Shown in pieces: positions 26,504 through 34,348 of a stretch of 64,000 nucleotides of DNA. The stretch is from positions 62,001 to 126,000 of the forward strand of contig NZ_JAFHKM010000002.1 in the NCBI RefSeq assembly GCF_016937515.1, read 5' to 3'. Every line of letters starts with the position of its first letter. Position 1 is the stretch's first letter. The translations under genes and the position numbers were made by a program. The notes under the pieces were generated by a model. That model had not been told where the DNA came from. It did not search any database and worked only from the letters and a program-made list of their open reading frames with translations. Source of the stretch: Cohnella algarum. Its GTDB lineage: Bacteria; Bacillota; Bacilli; Paenibacillales; Paenibacillaceae.

Positions 26504-28890
26504 GCCCCGCCTCCCGGCAATTCGGCCGTCTCCGCGGGCCGAGTGCTGCCTTCCGGATTCAGCAGCGGCGAAGCTTCTCCCGTATGATACACATGCAGCA
26601 GGTGAAGCGCCCGCGTGCAAACCGTGTAAAGCAGCTTGCGGTCCTGCTCCCGGCCGTACCTTTCGGCGGAAGCGTCCCACACGAGCACGGCGTCGAACTC
26701 GATTCCCTTGGACAAATACGAGGGCAGAATCGAGAGACCCGGAGGCAGCTTCGCCGACTCCCCGGTAACGAGCGCGAGCGGCACATCGTCGGGCAGCCGC
26801 TCTTTCAGCAGAGCCGCGGCATTGGCGGTCTCGCCGGCCGTTTTCGTGATGATGCCGATCGTCGCATGGCCCGCTTTCAGGAGCGATTCCGCGTCAGCGG
26901 CGACGCGCCGCGCCAGATCCGCGGCATCGAGACAGCCGATCACCTCGGGAACGTCGCCGCCGCGGTGAAACGGCGCAATGGCGGCGGCGTCCTCGGGCCG
27001 CAAAATCCGTTTCGAAAACTCGACGATCGGCTCGGTGGACCGATAGCTTGTCGTCAGGCGCCATATCGCCGTGTCTTCCGGAGGCACGAGCCGCGTCCAG
27101 CCGCCGAAGCCGCCGCTTTCCTGCGCCTGCACGTAAATCGCCTGGTTGAAATCGCCCAGCACCGTCAAGCGCGCCTTCGGAAACCGCCGCCGCAAAAAAG
27201 CCGCCTGAAACGGCGAATAATCCTGCGCCTCGTCGACGAACAGGTGGCGGACTTCCCCGTCCACCTTGCGGAAGCCCTCGAGCGCCTCGAGCACGTACAG
27301 CAAAGGAGTGGCGTCCTCGTGGTCGATCGCCTTGCGGTCCAGCGTCTCCTCCGCCCGCCGCGCCATCCATTCCCAGCCGGCGGGCAGCTTCCTGTCCGGC
27401 GAGCAGGCGGCGAACAGCGTGCGGCTGCGGAACAGCTCCGCGTACGTGCCGATCGGATCGACGAACCGGAAGCCGCGCACCGCCCTGCGGAGCGGTTCGA
27501 TCAGCCGTTCCGCCGCGCTGCGCCTAAGCAGCTCGGTCATGCGCTCCTCGTCGTCGAACGCCCCGTCGTGAAACCCGCCTTCGCGCCGAATTTGCACGTA
27601 GGCGCGCTGAATCGCCTCCTCGTCCGCCAGCTCCGCCGCTTCCTCCAGCCAGGCTTCGCCCATCTGGCCGTCGATCCATTCGGTCAGCCGCTCGTTCAGC
27701 CAGCGCCTCATCTTGATCATCCGCTCGCCGAAATCGCCCGCTCCGTAAGCGCCGTAAAACTGCTGCTCCATCTCGGCGGTGGAGACGATCGTGTCCTTCC
27801 GGAAGCGCAGCGGCCGAAACTTGACGCCTTCCTTCAGCAGCCGCTCCAAATAGCGGACGATCGTCTGGAAGAAGTGCTCCGAGCCCTTGTAGCGCACCGA
27901 ACGCTCTCTGGCGTCGCCTTCGGCGGTTCCTTCGATAGCGGAGAGCGCTTCGACCTGCGAAAACAGGTCTTCCGTCTGCCATCTCCGGCCGAGCCGGGCT
28001 TCGATCAGCTCGCGAAACGTCATTTGCCGCATGTTCGCCTCGCCCAAATCCGGCAGCACGCGGGAGACGTATCCTTTAAATACCGGATTCGGCGAAAAAA
28101 GGACGATTTGATCGCTCGTCAGCGTTTCGCGGAACCGGTACAGCAAGTACGCGATGCGCTGCAGCGCCGCCGACGTCTTTCCGCTCCCCGCGGCCCCCTG
28201 CACGACCAGCAGCTTGTGGCGTTCGTCGCGGATGATCCGGTTCTGTTCCTTCTGAATGGTGGCGACGATGCTTTTCATCGACGTATCCGACCGCTCCGAC
28301 AGCACCGCCTGCAAAATGTCGTCGCCGATCGTCTCGTCCGTGTCGAACACATGCTTCAGCTTCCCGCCGCGAATGACGAATTGCCGCTTGAGCGACATTT
28401 GGCCGGTCGCTTCGCCGCTCGGCGTCTCGAACGATACCCGTCCGGGCTCCGCATCGTAAAACAGGCTCGAGATCGGCGCGCGCCAATCGTAAATATAGAA
28501 CGTTTGCCCGTCCTCGCCGATAAGCGAGCCCCGGCCGATGTAGATTTTTTCCGTTTCGGTTCCGTCCTCCGCGAAATCGATGCGGGCAAAGTACGGATTG
28601 TCGTGCTGCCTGGCAAGCCGCTCCGCTTCGGCCGAAGCCACCTTGTGGCTCCGTTCGCGCTCGGCGAGCAATTCGGCTTGCTGCACGATGCTGGACCACG
28701 TTTCGCCGAGCTCCGTCGCATCGGAGAAGTTGACCGTGACGTCGTCCCAAAACTCCTGGCGGATGCCGACGACGTCGCCCCGCCTGTCGCCGAGAACCGA
28801 CAGCTCTTTGCGCAGCTTGCGATCGACGATTCCGAGCACTTCCTTCAGCCGTTTCGTCTCCTCCTCGCGGATGGAGTGTTCCTTGGACAC
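26500..28890 (-). CDS. helD: HelD-type UvrD-like RNA polymerase recycling factor
   Basis: This is an SF1-like ATPase that frees stalled RNA polymerase from DNA. The 796-aa protein has a long charged N-terminal arm (residues 1-110) that inserts into the polymerase secondary channel, then FARIDFAEDGTETEKIYIGR and YDWRAPISSLFYD, typical of HelD. Walker A is VVQGAAGSGKTSAALQRIAY near residue 236 and motif II FVDEAQDYSPFQ lies near 560. Motif III LGDFNQAIY and the C-terminal ATPase half follow. The length matches the Bacillus protein (about 775 aa). GTG at 28890 follows AAGGAAG. It is co-transcribed with recQ. Confidence 0.92.
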   Translation of the reverse strand: MSKEHSIREEETKRLKEVLGIVDRKLRKELSVLGDRRGDVVGIRQEFWDDVTVNFSDATELGETWSSIVQQAELLAERERSHKVASAEAERLARQHDNPYFARIDFAEDGTETEKIYIGRGSLIGEDGQTFYIYDWRAPISSLFYDAEPGRVSFETPSGEATGQMSLKRQFVIRGGKLKHVFDTDETIGDDILQAVLSERSDTSMKSIVATIQKEQNRIIRDERHKLLVVQGAAGSGKTSAALQRIAYLLYRFRETLTSDQIVLFSPNPVFKGYVSRVLPDLGEANMRQMTFRELIEARLGRRWQTEDLFSQVEALSAIEGTAEGDARERSVRYKGSEHFFQTIVRYLERLLKEGVKFRPLRFRKDTIVSTAEMEQQFYGAYGAGDFGERMIKMRRWLNERLTEWIDGQMGEAWLEEAAELADEEAIQRAYVQIRREGGFHDGAFDDEERMTELLRRSAAERLIEPLRRAVRGFRFVDPIGTYAELFRSRTLFAACSPDRKLPAGWEWMARRAEETLDRKAIDHEDATPLLYVLEALEGFRKVDGEVRHLFVDEAQDYSPFQAAFLRRRFPKARLTVLGDFNQAIYVQAQESGGFGGWTRLVPPEDTAIWRLTTSYRSTEPIVEFSKRILRPEDAAAIAPFHRGGDVPEVIGCLDAADLARRVAADAESLLKAGHATIGIITKTAGETANAAALLKERLPDDVPLALVTGESAKLPPGLSILPSYLSKGIEFDAVLVWDASAERYGREQDRKLLYTVCTRALHLLHVYHTGEASPLLNPEGSTRPAETAELPGGGA

Positions 28891-29156
28891 CGCGATCTTC
28901 CTTTCCGCTGCAAAATTTCGATATCCCTTGTTGTATCACGCCATGCGTTCGAGCGCAAGCTTTGCGGGCTCTTTCGGACCGAAAAAACGGTCGATATTTC
29001 CCGGGAAACAAACGCCCCATTTTGGAAAAGCCATGCTATGCGCCGCCCTGCTTGTCGCTCGGCTGCAGTCGCTTTCCTCCGAAGTCATCGCCGCGGTCCC
29101 GTTTCGAGTATAATGGGATTGTCCTTATTTTTTTCAATGCCGAATGGGGTGCGAAC
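28891..29156. other. Divergent intergenic region between helD and the M50-like gene
   Basis: About 265 bp with no supported gene. A possible -10 element (GTATAATGG near 29108-29116) precedes the rightward protease gene; no clear -35 is visible. Otherwise nothing recognisable. Confidence 0.4.
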
Positions 29157-29837
29157 TTGAACAAGTGGGCGCTGACCGTTATCTATTTGCTCGCATGCGC
29201 GTTTCTGACCCGGCTCATTCCGTTTTCCTCCTTTTTTCGCACCGTCGATACGCTCGTTCACGAGTTCGGCCATGCGGCCGTCACTTTGCTGATGTCCGGG
29301 AGGGTGCTCTCCATCGAGCTGCATGCCGATCATAGCGGCCTCACCCGCTCGCTGCTGCAGGGCCAATGGAAGTTCGTCCCGGTAACGCTGGCCGGCTATA
29401 TCGCCGCTTCCCTGTTTGCCGTCCTCTTGTTTTGGTTGTACGACCGGGGCCGCCTGCGAACGGGCCTTGCCGTCTGCTCCTCGATCGCGCTCGCGACGCT
29501 CGTTTTTTTCGTCCGTTCCGGCTACGGCACGACCTGGCTGATCGGGTTCGTCGCCCTCAATCTGGCCGTCCTCCTGATCCGGAAAGCGTGGCTTACGAAA
29601 ACGTATTACCTGCTCGTCGCTTTCCTCAGCCTCGAGGAATCCGTGCTCGGACCGGCTTTTCTCGTGTACGCTTCCGTCACCCGGCCGGCCGCTTCCGGCG
29701 ACGCGTACGGCATGCAAAATCTGACCGGCGTTCCCGCCGTCGCATGGGCATTGCTGTTTCTAGGCGTCGCCTTGCTGTGCGCAAGAAGCTCGCTTCGATT
29801 GTTTTTGAAGCGGAGGACGGCGCAGGCGAACGAATGA
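29157..29837 (+). CDS. M50-like membrane metalloprotease family protein
   Basis: This 226-aa integral membrane protein has six or so hydrophobic segments. Near residue 35, [20 protein letters not shown] holds the HExxH zinc site embedded in a membrane helix, as in the peptidase M50B-like family. The second conserved NPxDG-like site of classic site-2 proteases is not evident. The TTG start at 29157 follows GGGGTG; the longer frame to 28962 runs across the intergenic region. Substrate unknown. It is followed by spoVR in the same direction 118 bp later. Confidence 0.75.
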   Translation: MNKWALTVIYLLACAFLTRLIPFSSFFRTVDTLVHEFGHAAVTLLMSGRVLSIELHADHSGLTRSLLQGQWKFVPVTLAGYIAASLFAVLLFWLYDRGRLRTGLAVCSSIALATLVFFVRSGYGTTWLIGFVALNLAVLLIRKAWLTKTYYLLVAFLSLEESVLGPAFLVYASVTRPAASGDAYGMQNLTGVPAVAWALLFLGVALLCARSSLRLFLKRRTAQANE

Positions 29838-29955
29838 AAACTCTCAGCGGCGCAAGAATCAAGCCCGAAAAATCTTGTCCGTCAGGCACATCCCGCGCCT
29901 TCCCCTCATATACATAAGGTGGTGGAAACTTTGCCATGGGGAGGGGCAGGCCGCT

Positions 29956-31344
29956 GTGACCTACGAAGAGGAACTGGAACGGTCGATCGGCGAAATTACG
30001 GAAATCGCCAAAGGCTTCGGACTCGATTTTTATCCGATGAGATACGAAATTTGTCCGCCCGACATCATCTATACATTCGGCGCCTACGGCATGCCGACCC
30101 GGTTCAGCCATTGGAGCTTCGGAAAAACCTTCAATCGCATGAAAATGCAGTACGACCTCGGCCTAAGCAAAATTTACGAGCTCGTTATCAATTCCAATCC
30201 CTGTTACGCCTTTCTGCTGGACGGCAACTCGCTCGTGCAAAACAAGCTGATCGTCGCCCACGTGCTCGCCCACTGCGACTTTTTCAAAAACAACGCGCGC
30301 TTCTCCGCCACCAACCGCGATATGGTCGAAAGCATGTCGGCCACCGCGGAACGGATCCGCCAGTATGAAATCGACTACGGCGCGGACGAAGTGGAAACCT
30401 TTCTCGACGCGGTTCTCGCGATTCAGGAGCACGTCGATCCCGGCATCGTGAAGCCCCACGGACTGGACAAACGCAGATACATGCAATGGCAGCAAAAACA
30501 AGATAAGGAAAAGCTGCGGCGTCCCGCTTCTCCCTACGACGACCTGTGGTCGCTCGACGAGCGGAATTCCGAACCGAAGGAGCGCGACCAGCCGAAAAGC
30601 GCCGAAGCCAAAAAATTTCCTCCCCAGCCCGAGAAGGACCTGCTCTGGTTCGTGCAGGAATTTTCGCCGGTGCTGGAAGACTGGCAGCGCGACATCATGT
30701 CGATGCTGCGCGAGGAAATGCTCTATTTCTGGCCGCAAATCGAAACGAAAATCATGAACGAAGGCTGGGCGACGTTCTGGCATCAGCGGATTATGCGGGA
30801 GCTGCCCCTGACGAGCGAGGAGACGATCGAGTACGCCAAGCTGAATTCCGCCGTCGTCCAGCCTTCGCGCAGCTCGCTCAATCCGTATTATTTGGGCCTG
30901 AAAATTTTCGAGGACATCGAAAAGCGCTGGGGCCGCGAGCGGATGTTCGACATTCGGGAAATGGATTCGGATCCGTCGTTTTTGCGCAATTACTTAACGA
31001 AGGAACTGACGGATGAGCTCGATCTGTACGTTTTCGAGAAAAAGGGGCCGGAGTGGACGATTACCGATAAAACGTGGGAACATATCCGCGACCAGCTCGT
31101 GTACTCGCGCGTCAACGGCGGATTCCCCTATCTGGTCGTAACGGACGGGGACTGGCAGCGCAGCGGCGAACTGTATCTCGCTCACCGCTACGAAGGGATC
31201 GAGCTGGACTTGAAATACGTCGAGCGGACGATGCCGTACGTCGCCCGGCTGTGGGGCAAGCCGGTCCATCTCGAAACGATCGTGGACGGAGCCGGCGTTC
31301 TGTTCAGCTGCGACGGAAAAAAAACGACCCGCAAAAGCATCTGA
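29956..31344 (+). CDS. spoVR: SpoVR family stage V sporulation protein
   Basis: SpoVR is needed for proper spore cortex formation in Bacillus; its biochemical activity is unclear. The 462-aa protein contains [20 protein letters not shown], the invariant [25 protein letters not shown], and [10 protein letters not shown] with [22 protein letters not shown] at 29956 is preceded by GGGGAGGGGCAGGCC; an upstream in-frame start at 29875 would add residues not seen in the family. A strong terminator follows. The usual partners PrkA (at 34349-36244) and YhbH are not in an operon with it here, and YhbH is not visible in the window. Confidence 0.93.
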   Translation: MTYEEELERSIGEITEIAKGFGLDFYPMRYEICPPDIIYTFGAYGMPTRFSHWSFGKTFNRMKMQYDLGLSKIYELVINSNPCYAFLLDGNSLVQNKLIVAHVLAHCDFFKNNARFSATNRDMVESMSATAERIRQYEIDYGADEVETFLDAVLAIQEHVDPGIVKPHGLDKRRYMQWQQKQDKEKLRRPASPYDDLWSLDERNSEPKERDQPKSAEAKKFPPQPEKDLLWFVQEFSPVLEDWQRDIMSMLREEMLYFWPQIETKIMNEGWATFWHQRIMRELPLTSEETIEYAKLNSAVVQPSRSSLNPYYLGLKIFEDIEKRWGRERMFDIREMDSDPSFLRNYLTKELTDELDLYVFEKKGPEWTITDKTWEHIRDQLVYSRVNGGFPYLVVTDGDWQRSGELYLAHRYEGIELDLKYVERTMPYVARLWGKPVHLETIVDGAGVLFSCDGKKTTRKSI

Positions 31345-31350
31345 TCGTTC

Positions 31351-31396
31351 GGCTTCCCGCAAGCGGACGGCGCAAGCCGGGCGGGAAGCCTTTTTT
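31351..31396 (+). terminator. Terminator of spoVR
   Basis: The arms GGCTTCCCGC (31351-31360) and GCGGGAAGCC (31381-31390) are perfectly complementary and followed by TTTTTT. Confidence 0.92.
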
Positions 31397-31464
31397 CGTT
31401 TTGGCGTTTAAATTTCGGCGCTTGGTCGTAATCTACTCCTATGGAAAGGAGTGGAGCTTAAGCC

Positions 31465-32352
31465 ATGATGATGTCAACCGATCAACCGTCCCAGCCGAAC
31501 CGTCCGAACCATTTTCCCCCGCAGCATCAGGACCGCCAGCCGGGACTGGAAAGCGACATGACGCCGCCGCCGGAAGCCGAATCGCCGATCTACAAGCCCG
31601 CCGACAAGCTTTCCGGCAAAGTCGCGCTCATTACCGGCGGCGACAGCGGCATCGGCAGGGCCGTCGCCATCGCGTTCGCGAAGGAGGGCGCGGACGTCGC
31701 GATCGTTTATTTGAACGAATTTACCGACGCCCGCGAAACGCAGCGGCAGGTCGAGGCCGAAGGCCGTCGCTGCGCCATCTTCGACGGCGACGTCGGCGAC
31801 CCGGTGTTTTGCGCCAAAGCCGTCCAGGAAACGCTGAACGCGTTCGGCAAGCTCGACATTCTCGTCAACAACGCCGCCGAGCAGCACCCGCAGGACAAGC
31901 TCGAGAAGATTACGCCGCAGCAGCTCGAGCGAACGTTCAAAACGAACGTTTTCGCCATGTTCTATTTGACGCAGTCGGCCCTGCCCCATATGAAATCCGG
32001 CGCGGCGATCATTAACACGACCTCCGTGACGGCTTACCGGGGGAGTCCGAACCTGCTCGATTATTCGTCGACGAAGGGGGCGGTCGTCTCCTTTACCCGC
32101 TCGCTGGCGCTGAACCTGGCCGCGCAAGGCATCCGCGTCAACGGCGTGGCGCCCGGTCCGGTTTGGACGCCGCTCATCCCGTCCACCTTCGACTCCCAGC
32201 AGGTGGCGAAATTCGGCTCCGACACGCCGCTCGGACGCGCCGGGCAGCCGGACGAAATCGCCCCCGCCTACGTCTACCTGGCCGGCGAGGATTCCTCGTA
32301 CGTGTCGGGTCAGGTGCTGCACGTGAACGGCGGCGAGATTGTCAACGGGTAA
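31465..32352 (+). CDS. Short-chain dehydrogenase/reductase (YhxC/YghA-like)
   Basis: This is an NAD(P)-dependent oxidoreductase with a Rossmann fold. The 295-aa protein begins with a Pro/Gln-rich extension (about 45 residues) common in the YghA/YhdF-type SDR group. It continues with ALITGGDSGIGRAVAIAFAK (cofactor binding), ILVNNAAEQHP, INTTSVTAYRG, the catalytic YSSTKGAVVSFTRSLALN (Tyr-x-x-x-Lys) and the end GQVLHVNGGEIVNG. Start: ATG with GGAGTGGAGC upstream. It is monocistronic, between two terminators. The natural substrate is unknown; members are often part of the general stress or sporulation response. Confidence 0.93.
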   Translation: MMMSTDQPSQPNRPNHFPPQHQDRQPGLESDMTPPPEAESPIYKPADKLSGKVALITGGDSGIGRAVAIAFAKEGADVAIVYLNEFTDARETQRQVEAEGRRCAIFDGDVGDPVFCAKAVQETLNAFGKLDILVNNAAEQHPQDKLEKITPQQLERTFKTNVFAMFYLTQSALPHMKSGAAIINTTSVTAYRGSPNLLDYSSTKGAVVSFTRSLALNLAAQGIRVNGVAPGPVWTPLIPSTFDSQQVAKFGSDTPLGRAGQPDEIAPAYVYLAGEDSSYVSGQVLHVNGGEIVNG

Positions 32353-32365
32353 ATACGCGCAAAAG

Positions 32366-32396
32366 GGCCGATTCGATCGCGGATCGGCCTTCGTTT
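32366..32396 (+). terminator. Terminator of the SDR gene
   Basis: The stem GGCCGAT / ATCGGCC with a 10-base loop is followed by TTCGTTTT, 14 bp after the stop codon. Confidence 0.75.
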
Positions 32397-32579
32397 TGCG
32401 GCTGCGGCTCCCTAGAAAAAAGAAAAACGGGAGGAAGAACAGCGAGGCGAGCAGCGCCAGGCTGACGGCGAAACCCGCGCCATAAGGATAGCCGTAAGGG
32501 TAGCCGAAACCGCCGAAGCCGAGAAACGCGTTCGTCTTCGCTTTCGCCCCGCCCTTTTTCCTCCCGGCGCAGCCTTCTC
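32397..32579 (-). other. Possible Gly/Tyr-rich small membrane peptide frame, start unclear
   Basis: On the minus strand one frame reads FLGFGGFGYPYGYPYGAGFA followed by a hydrophobic helix SLALLASLFFLPFFFFLG. It resembles the very small YjcZ-like membrane peptides of Bacilli. No ATG, GTG or TTG with a ribosome site precedes it, so it may be a decayed gene or chance. Confidence 0.25.
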
Positions 32580-32966
32580 TTATTCCGATCCGAACAAAGG
32601 CTTGTTGAAGGGCTTGTACTTGGAGGGAGCTTCCTTGACCAGGTGATCGACTTTCTTCACGTTGGCCTCCGAAACGGTCGCAAACCGGCTGTCTTTGCCC
32701 CAGGGATAGTCGAAATACACTTTCCGCGTCTTCGGATCGAACGCTTCCGCGCGGTTCAGATTGGCCAAATTCGTCCGATCGAGCCGTTCGAACCCGTGTT
32801 CCTTGAACAAAACCTGCAGTTCCTCCAGCGTCGTCGGATAAAAATACGTTTCATCCTTCGTCAAAAACACCGGCCCGTTGGGCGACGGCTTCACGACTAC
32901 GATATCCGCAAGCTCCAACGTACAGGGCTTGCCCTCTTTGTCCAACAACCGGATTTGCTCTCCCAT
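32580..32966 (-). CDS. LytTR-domain DNA-binding protein
   Basis: This 128-aa protein consists of a LytTR-type DNA-binding domain without a receiver. Recognisable stretches are FLTKDETYFYPTTLEELQVL, ERLDRTNLANLNRAEAFDP and VSEANVKKVDHL. The ATG at 32966 follows GGAGGGAAGAAGCC; a longer frame to 33023 has no ribosome site. It is convergent with the SDR gene, and an IS630-family element sits right upstream of its promoter region (IS end at about 33063), so its expression may have been changed by the insertion. Target genes are unknown. Confidence 0.8.
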   Translation of the reverse strand: MGEQIRLLDKEGKPCTLELADIVVVKPSPNGPVFLTKDETYFYPTTLEELQVLFKEHGFERLDRTNLANLNRAEAFDPKTRKVYFDYPWGKDSRFATVSEANVKKVDHLVKEAPSKYKPFNKPLFGSE

Positions 32967-33062
32967 GGCTTCTTCCCTCCGTGTCCGTCTATTTCCGCAT
33001 CTGATCATTTCCTCTGCCGTCAACTATGAAATAATTGCCATAATTATAGAATAATTGATTCT

Positions 33063-34251
33063 ATATAAGTTCAACTAATGATTCTAGACGTCAATGAGCT
33101 TTTGTAAGGAAGATTCCATGCGAATGCACAGACGGTCAATTATGGCCCACTTGTCTTTGGAGATTTCCTCCATGAAGGTCTTCACATTCTTACGAATCTC
33201 GGCGACCGTATGATAAAAAACATTGTTAATGACATCAGCTTTCAGCCACTTCCATAGCCCTTCTACAACGTTGAACTGAGGGCTGTACGGAGGCAAGAAG
33301 GCGAACTCCAACCGGCCTTTCTGCTCTTCCAGGAAAGGTTGCAGTAATTTCGCATGATGGATACGGGCATTGTCCAGCACGATCACGATCTTGCCCGTAG
33401 CGTAATGAGCAAGGACGATTTTCAGGAAAGCCAGAAATGTTTCGGCTGTGTACTGCTCATCTTCTTGCCATACGATTTCACCGGTCTCGTAGTCCACAGT
33501 GGCGAGCAATTTCACGCCGCGATGTTTGCCCGTGGTCGGAATGATCCGTTGCTTTCCTTTCTCGAACCAAGTTTGCTGCAAGGCTTGGTAGTCCCGAATC
33601 ATGCTTTCGTCTTCAAACAGCAAATGATGAATTTCGCCGTTCATCAGTCTTTTTTTAACTGAGGAAACTGCTCTTGGACAAAAGCCTTTTGCTTGGCTTC
33701 ATCGGCTGCTTCGAGCGTATACGTTGGTTTAGTGAATCGCAGGTCCAGTCGGTGCAGCAATTTGGCCATACCTGCGATGGTATAGCTTCTTTCAAACTCA
33801 CGCATCACATAAGCGACAGCCAGAGCCAGCGTCCAATTGTACTTCGCGGGAAATCCAACTTCGTGTGGAAGCTTCGTGATGATGATCTGCTTGAGCTGTT
33901 GTTGCTGCTCGGCGGTTAACTGATTAGGAGCGCCTGTAGAGACGCCCATCGCCAAGCCATCCAGCCCTGAATCTTGATAGGATAGGATGTAGGTGTTCAC
34001 CGTTACGGGTTTTCTACGAATGATCTCCGCAATTTCGGTCACCGTCATCTGTTTCACGGCATGCAAGTAAATCGTTTGGTAGCGTTCATACATCCGGCGG
34101 CTTTTTTCTTGCTTGAGCCGCTTCTCCAATTCTTGTTGCTCTGCTGGTTGAATTTCCATCATTATCACTCGTCTCATTTGTTTTCTTATCTCTTCGACGT
34201 GTGGGTCGGAAATTCATGCCAGAGTTCAAAAAACTTTAGTTTAACTTATAT
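33063..34251 (-). mobile_element. IS630 family insertion sequence
   Basis: This element of about 1.19 kb has inverted repeats starting TATAAGTTCAACTAATG on the left (from 33064) and TATAAGTTAAACTAAAG on the right (complement, to 34250), inside TA dinucleotides as expected for the TA-targeting IS630/Tc1 group. The transposase is read on the minus strand. The exact end is ambiguous within the TATATA context. It lies between the LytTR gene and prkA and breaks no recognisable gene. Confidence 0.88.
33084..34177 (-). CDS. IS630 family transposase, two frames joined by -1 frameshift
   Basis: The first frame (34177-33644, 177 aa) carries helix-turn-helix modules (MTVTEIAEIIRRKPVTVNTY). The second frame (33644-33084) carries the DDE domain with LLFEDES (Asp), VLDNARIHHA (Asp) and LPPYSPQFNVVEGLWKWLK (Glu). 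At the junction the coding strand reads TTA AAA AAA GAC TGA; the A7 run (33650-33656) is an A_AAA_AAA slippery site, and a -1 slip continues as AGA CTG ATG AAC into the DDE frame. Production of a fused transposase by programmed frameshifting is therefore likely. An independent start of the second frame at the ATG (33644) is an alternative. Confidence 0.9.
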
Positions 34252-34274
34252 ATTAATGCAACCGTTGGAAAAAA

Positions 34275-34339
34275 GAAAAAAAGCCCCGAAGCGGGGAACG
34301 CGATAACCGGTTTCGTTATCGGCGGCCGGCATCGGGGCT
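34275..34339 (-). terminator. Terminator of prkA
   Basis: On the minus strand, CCCCGCTTCGGGG is followed by CTTTTTTTC. A larger alternative stem pairs AGCCCCGA with the TCGGGGCT at 34332-34339. It lies just after the prkA stop at 34349. Confidence 0.85.
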
Positions 34340-34348
34340 CCTTGACCA

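Noticed and set aside
24722..26587. Long plus-strand open frame opposite recQ (621 codons)
   Set aside because: It is the mirror of a GC-rich coding frame on the minus strand; it shows no family motifs and a composition rich in Arg, His and Pro.
26584..29160. Long plus-strand open frame opposite helD (858 codons)
   Set aside because: Same reason: antisense of a verified gene in GC-rich DNA, without any recognisable domain.
32163..32465. Plus-strand 100-aa frame overlapping the end of the SDR gene
   Set aside because: Out-of-frame shadow of the SDR gene running through its terminator.
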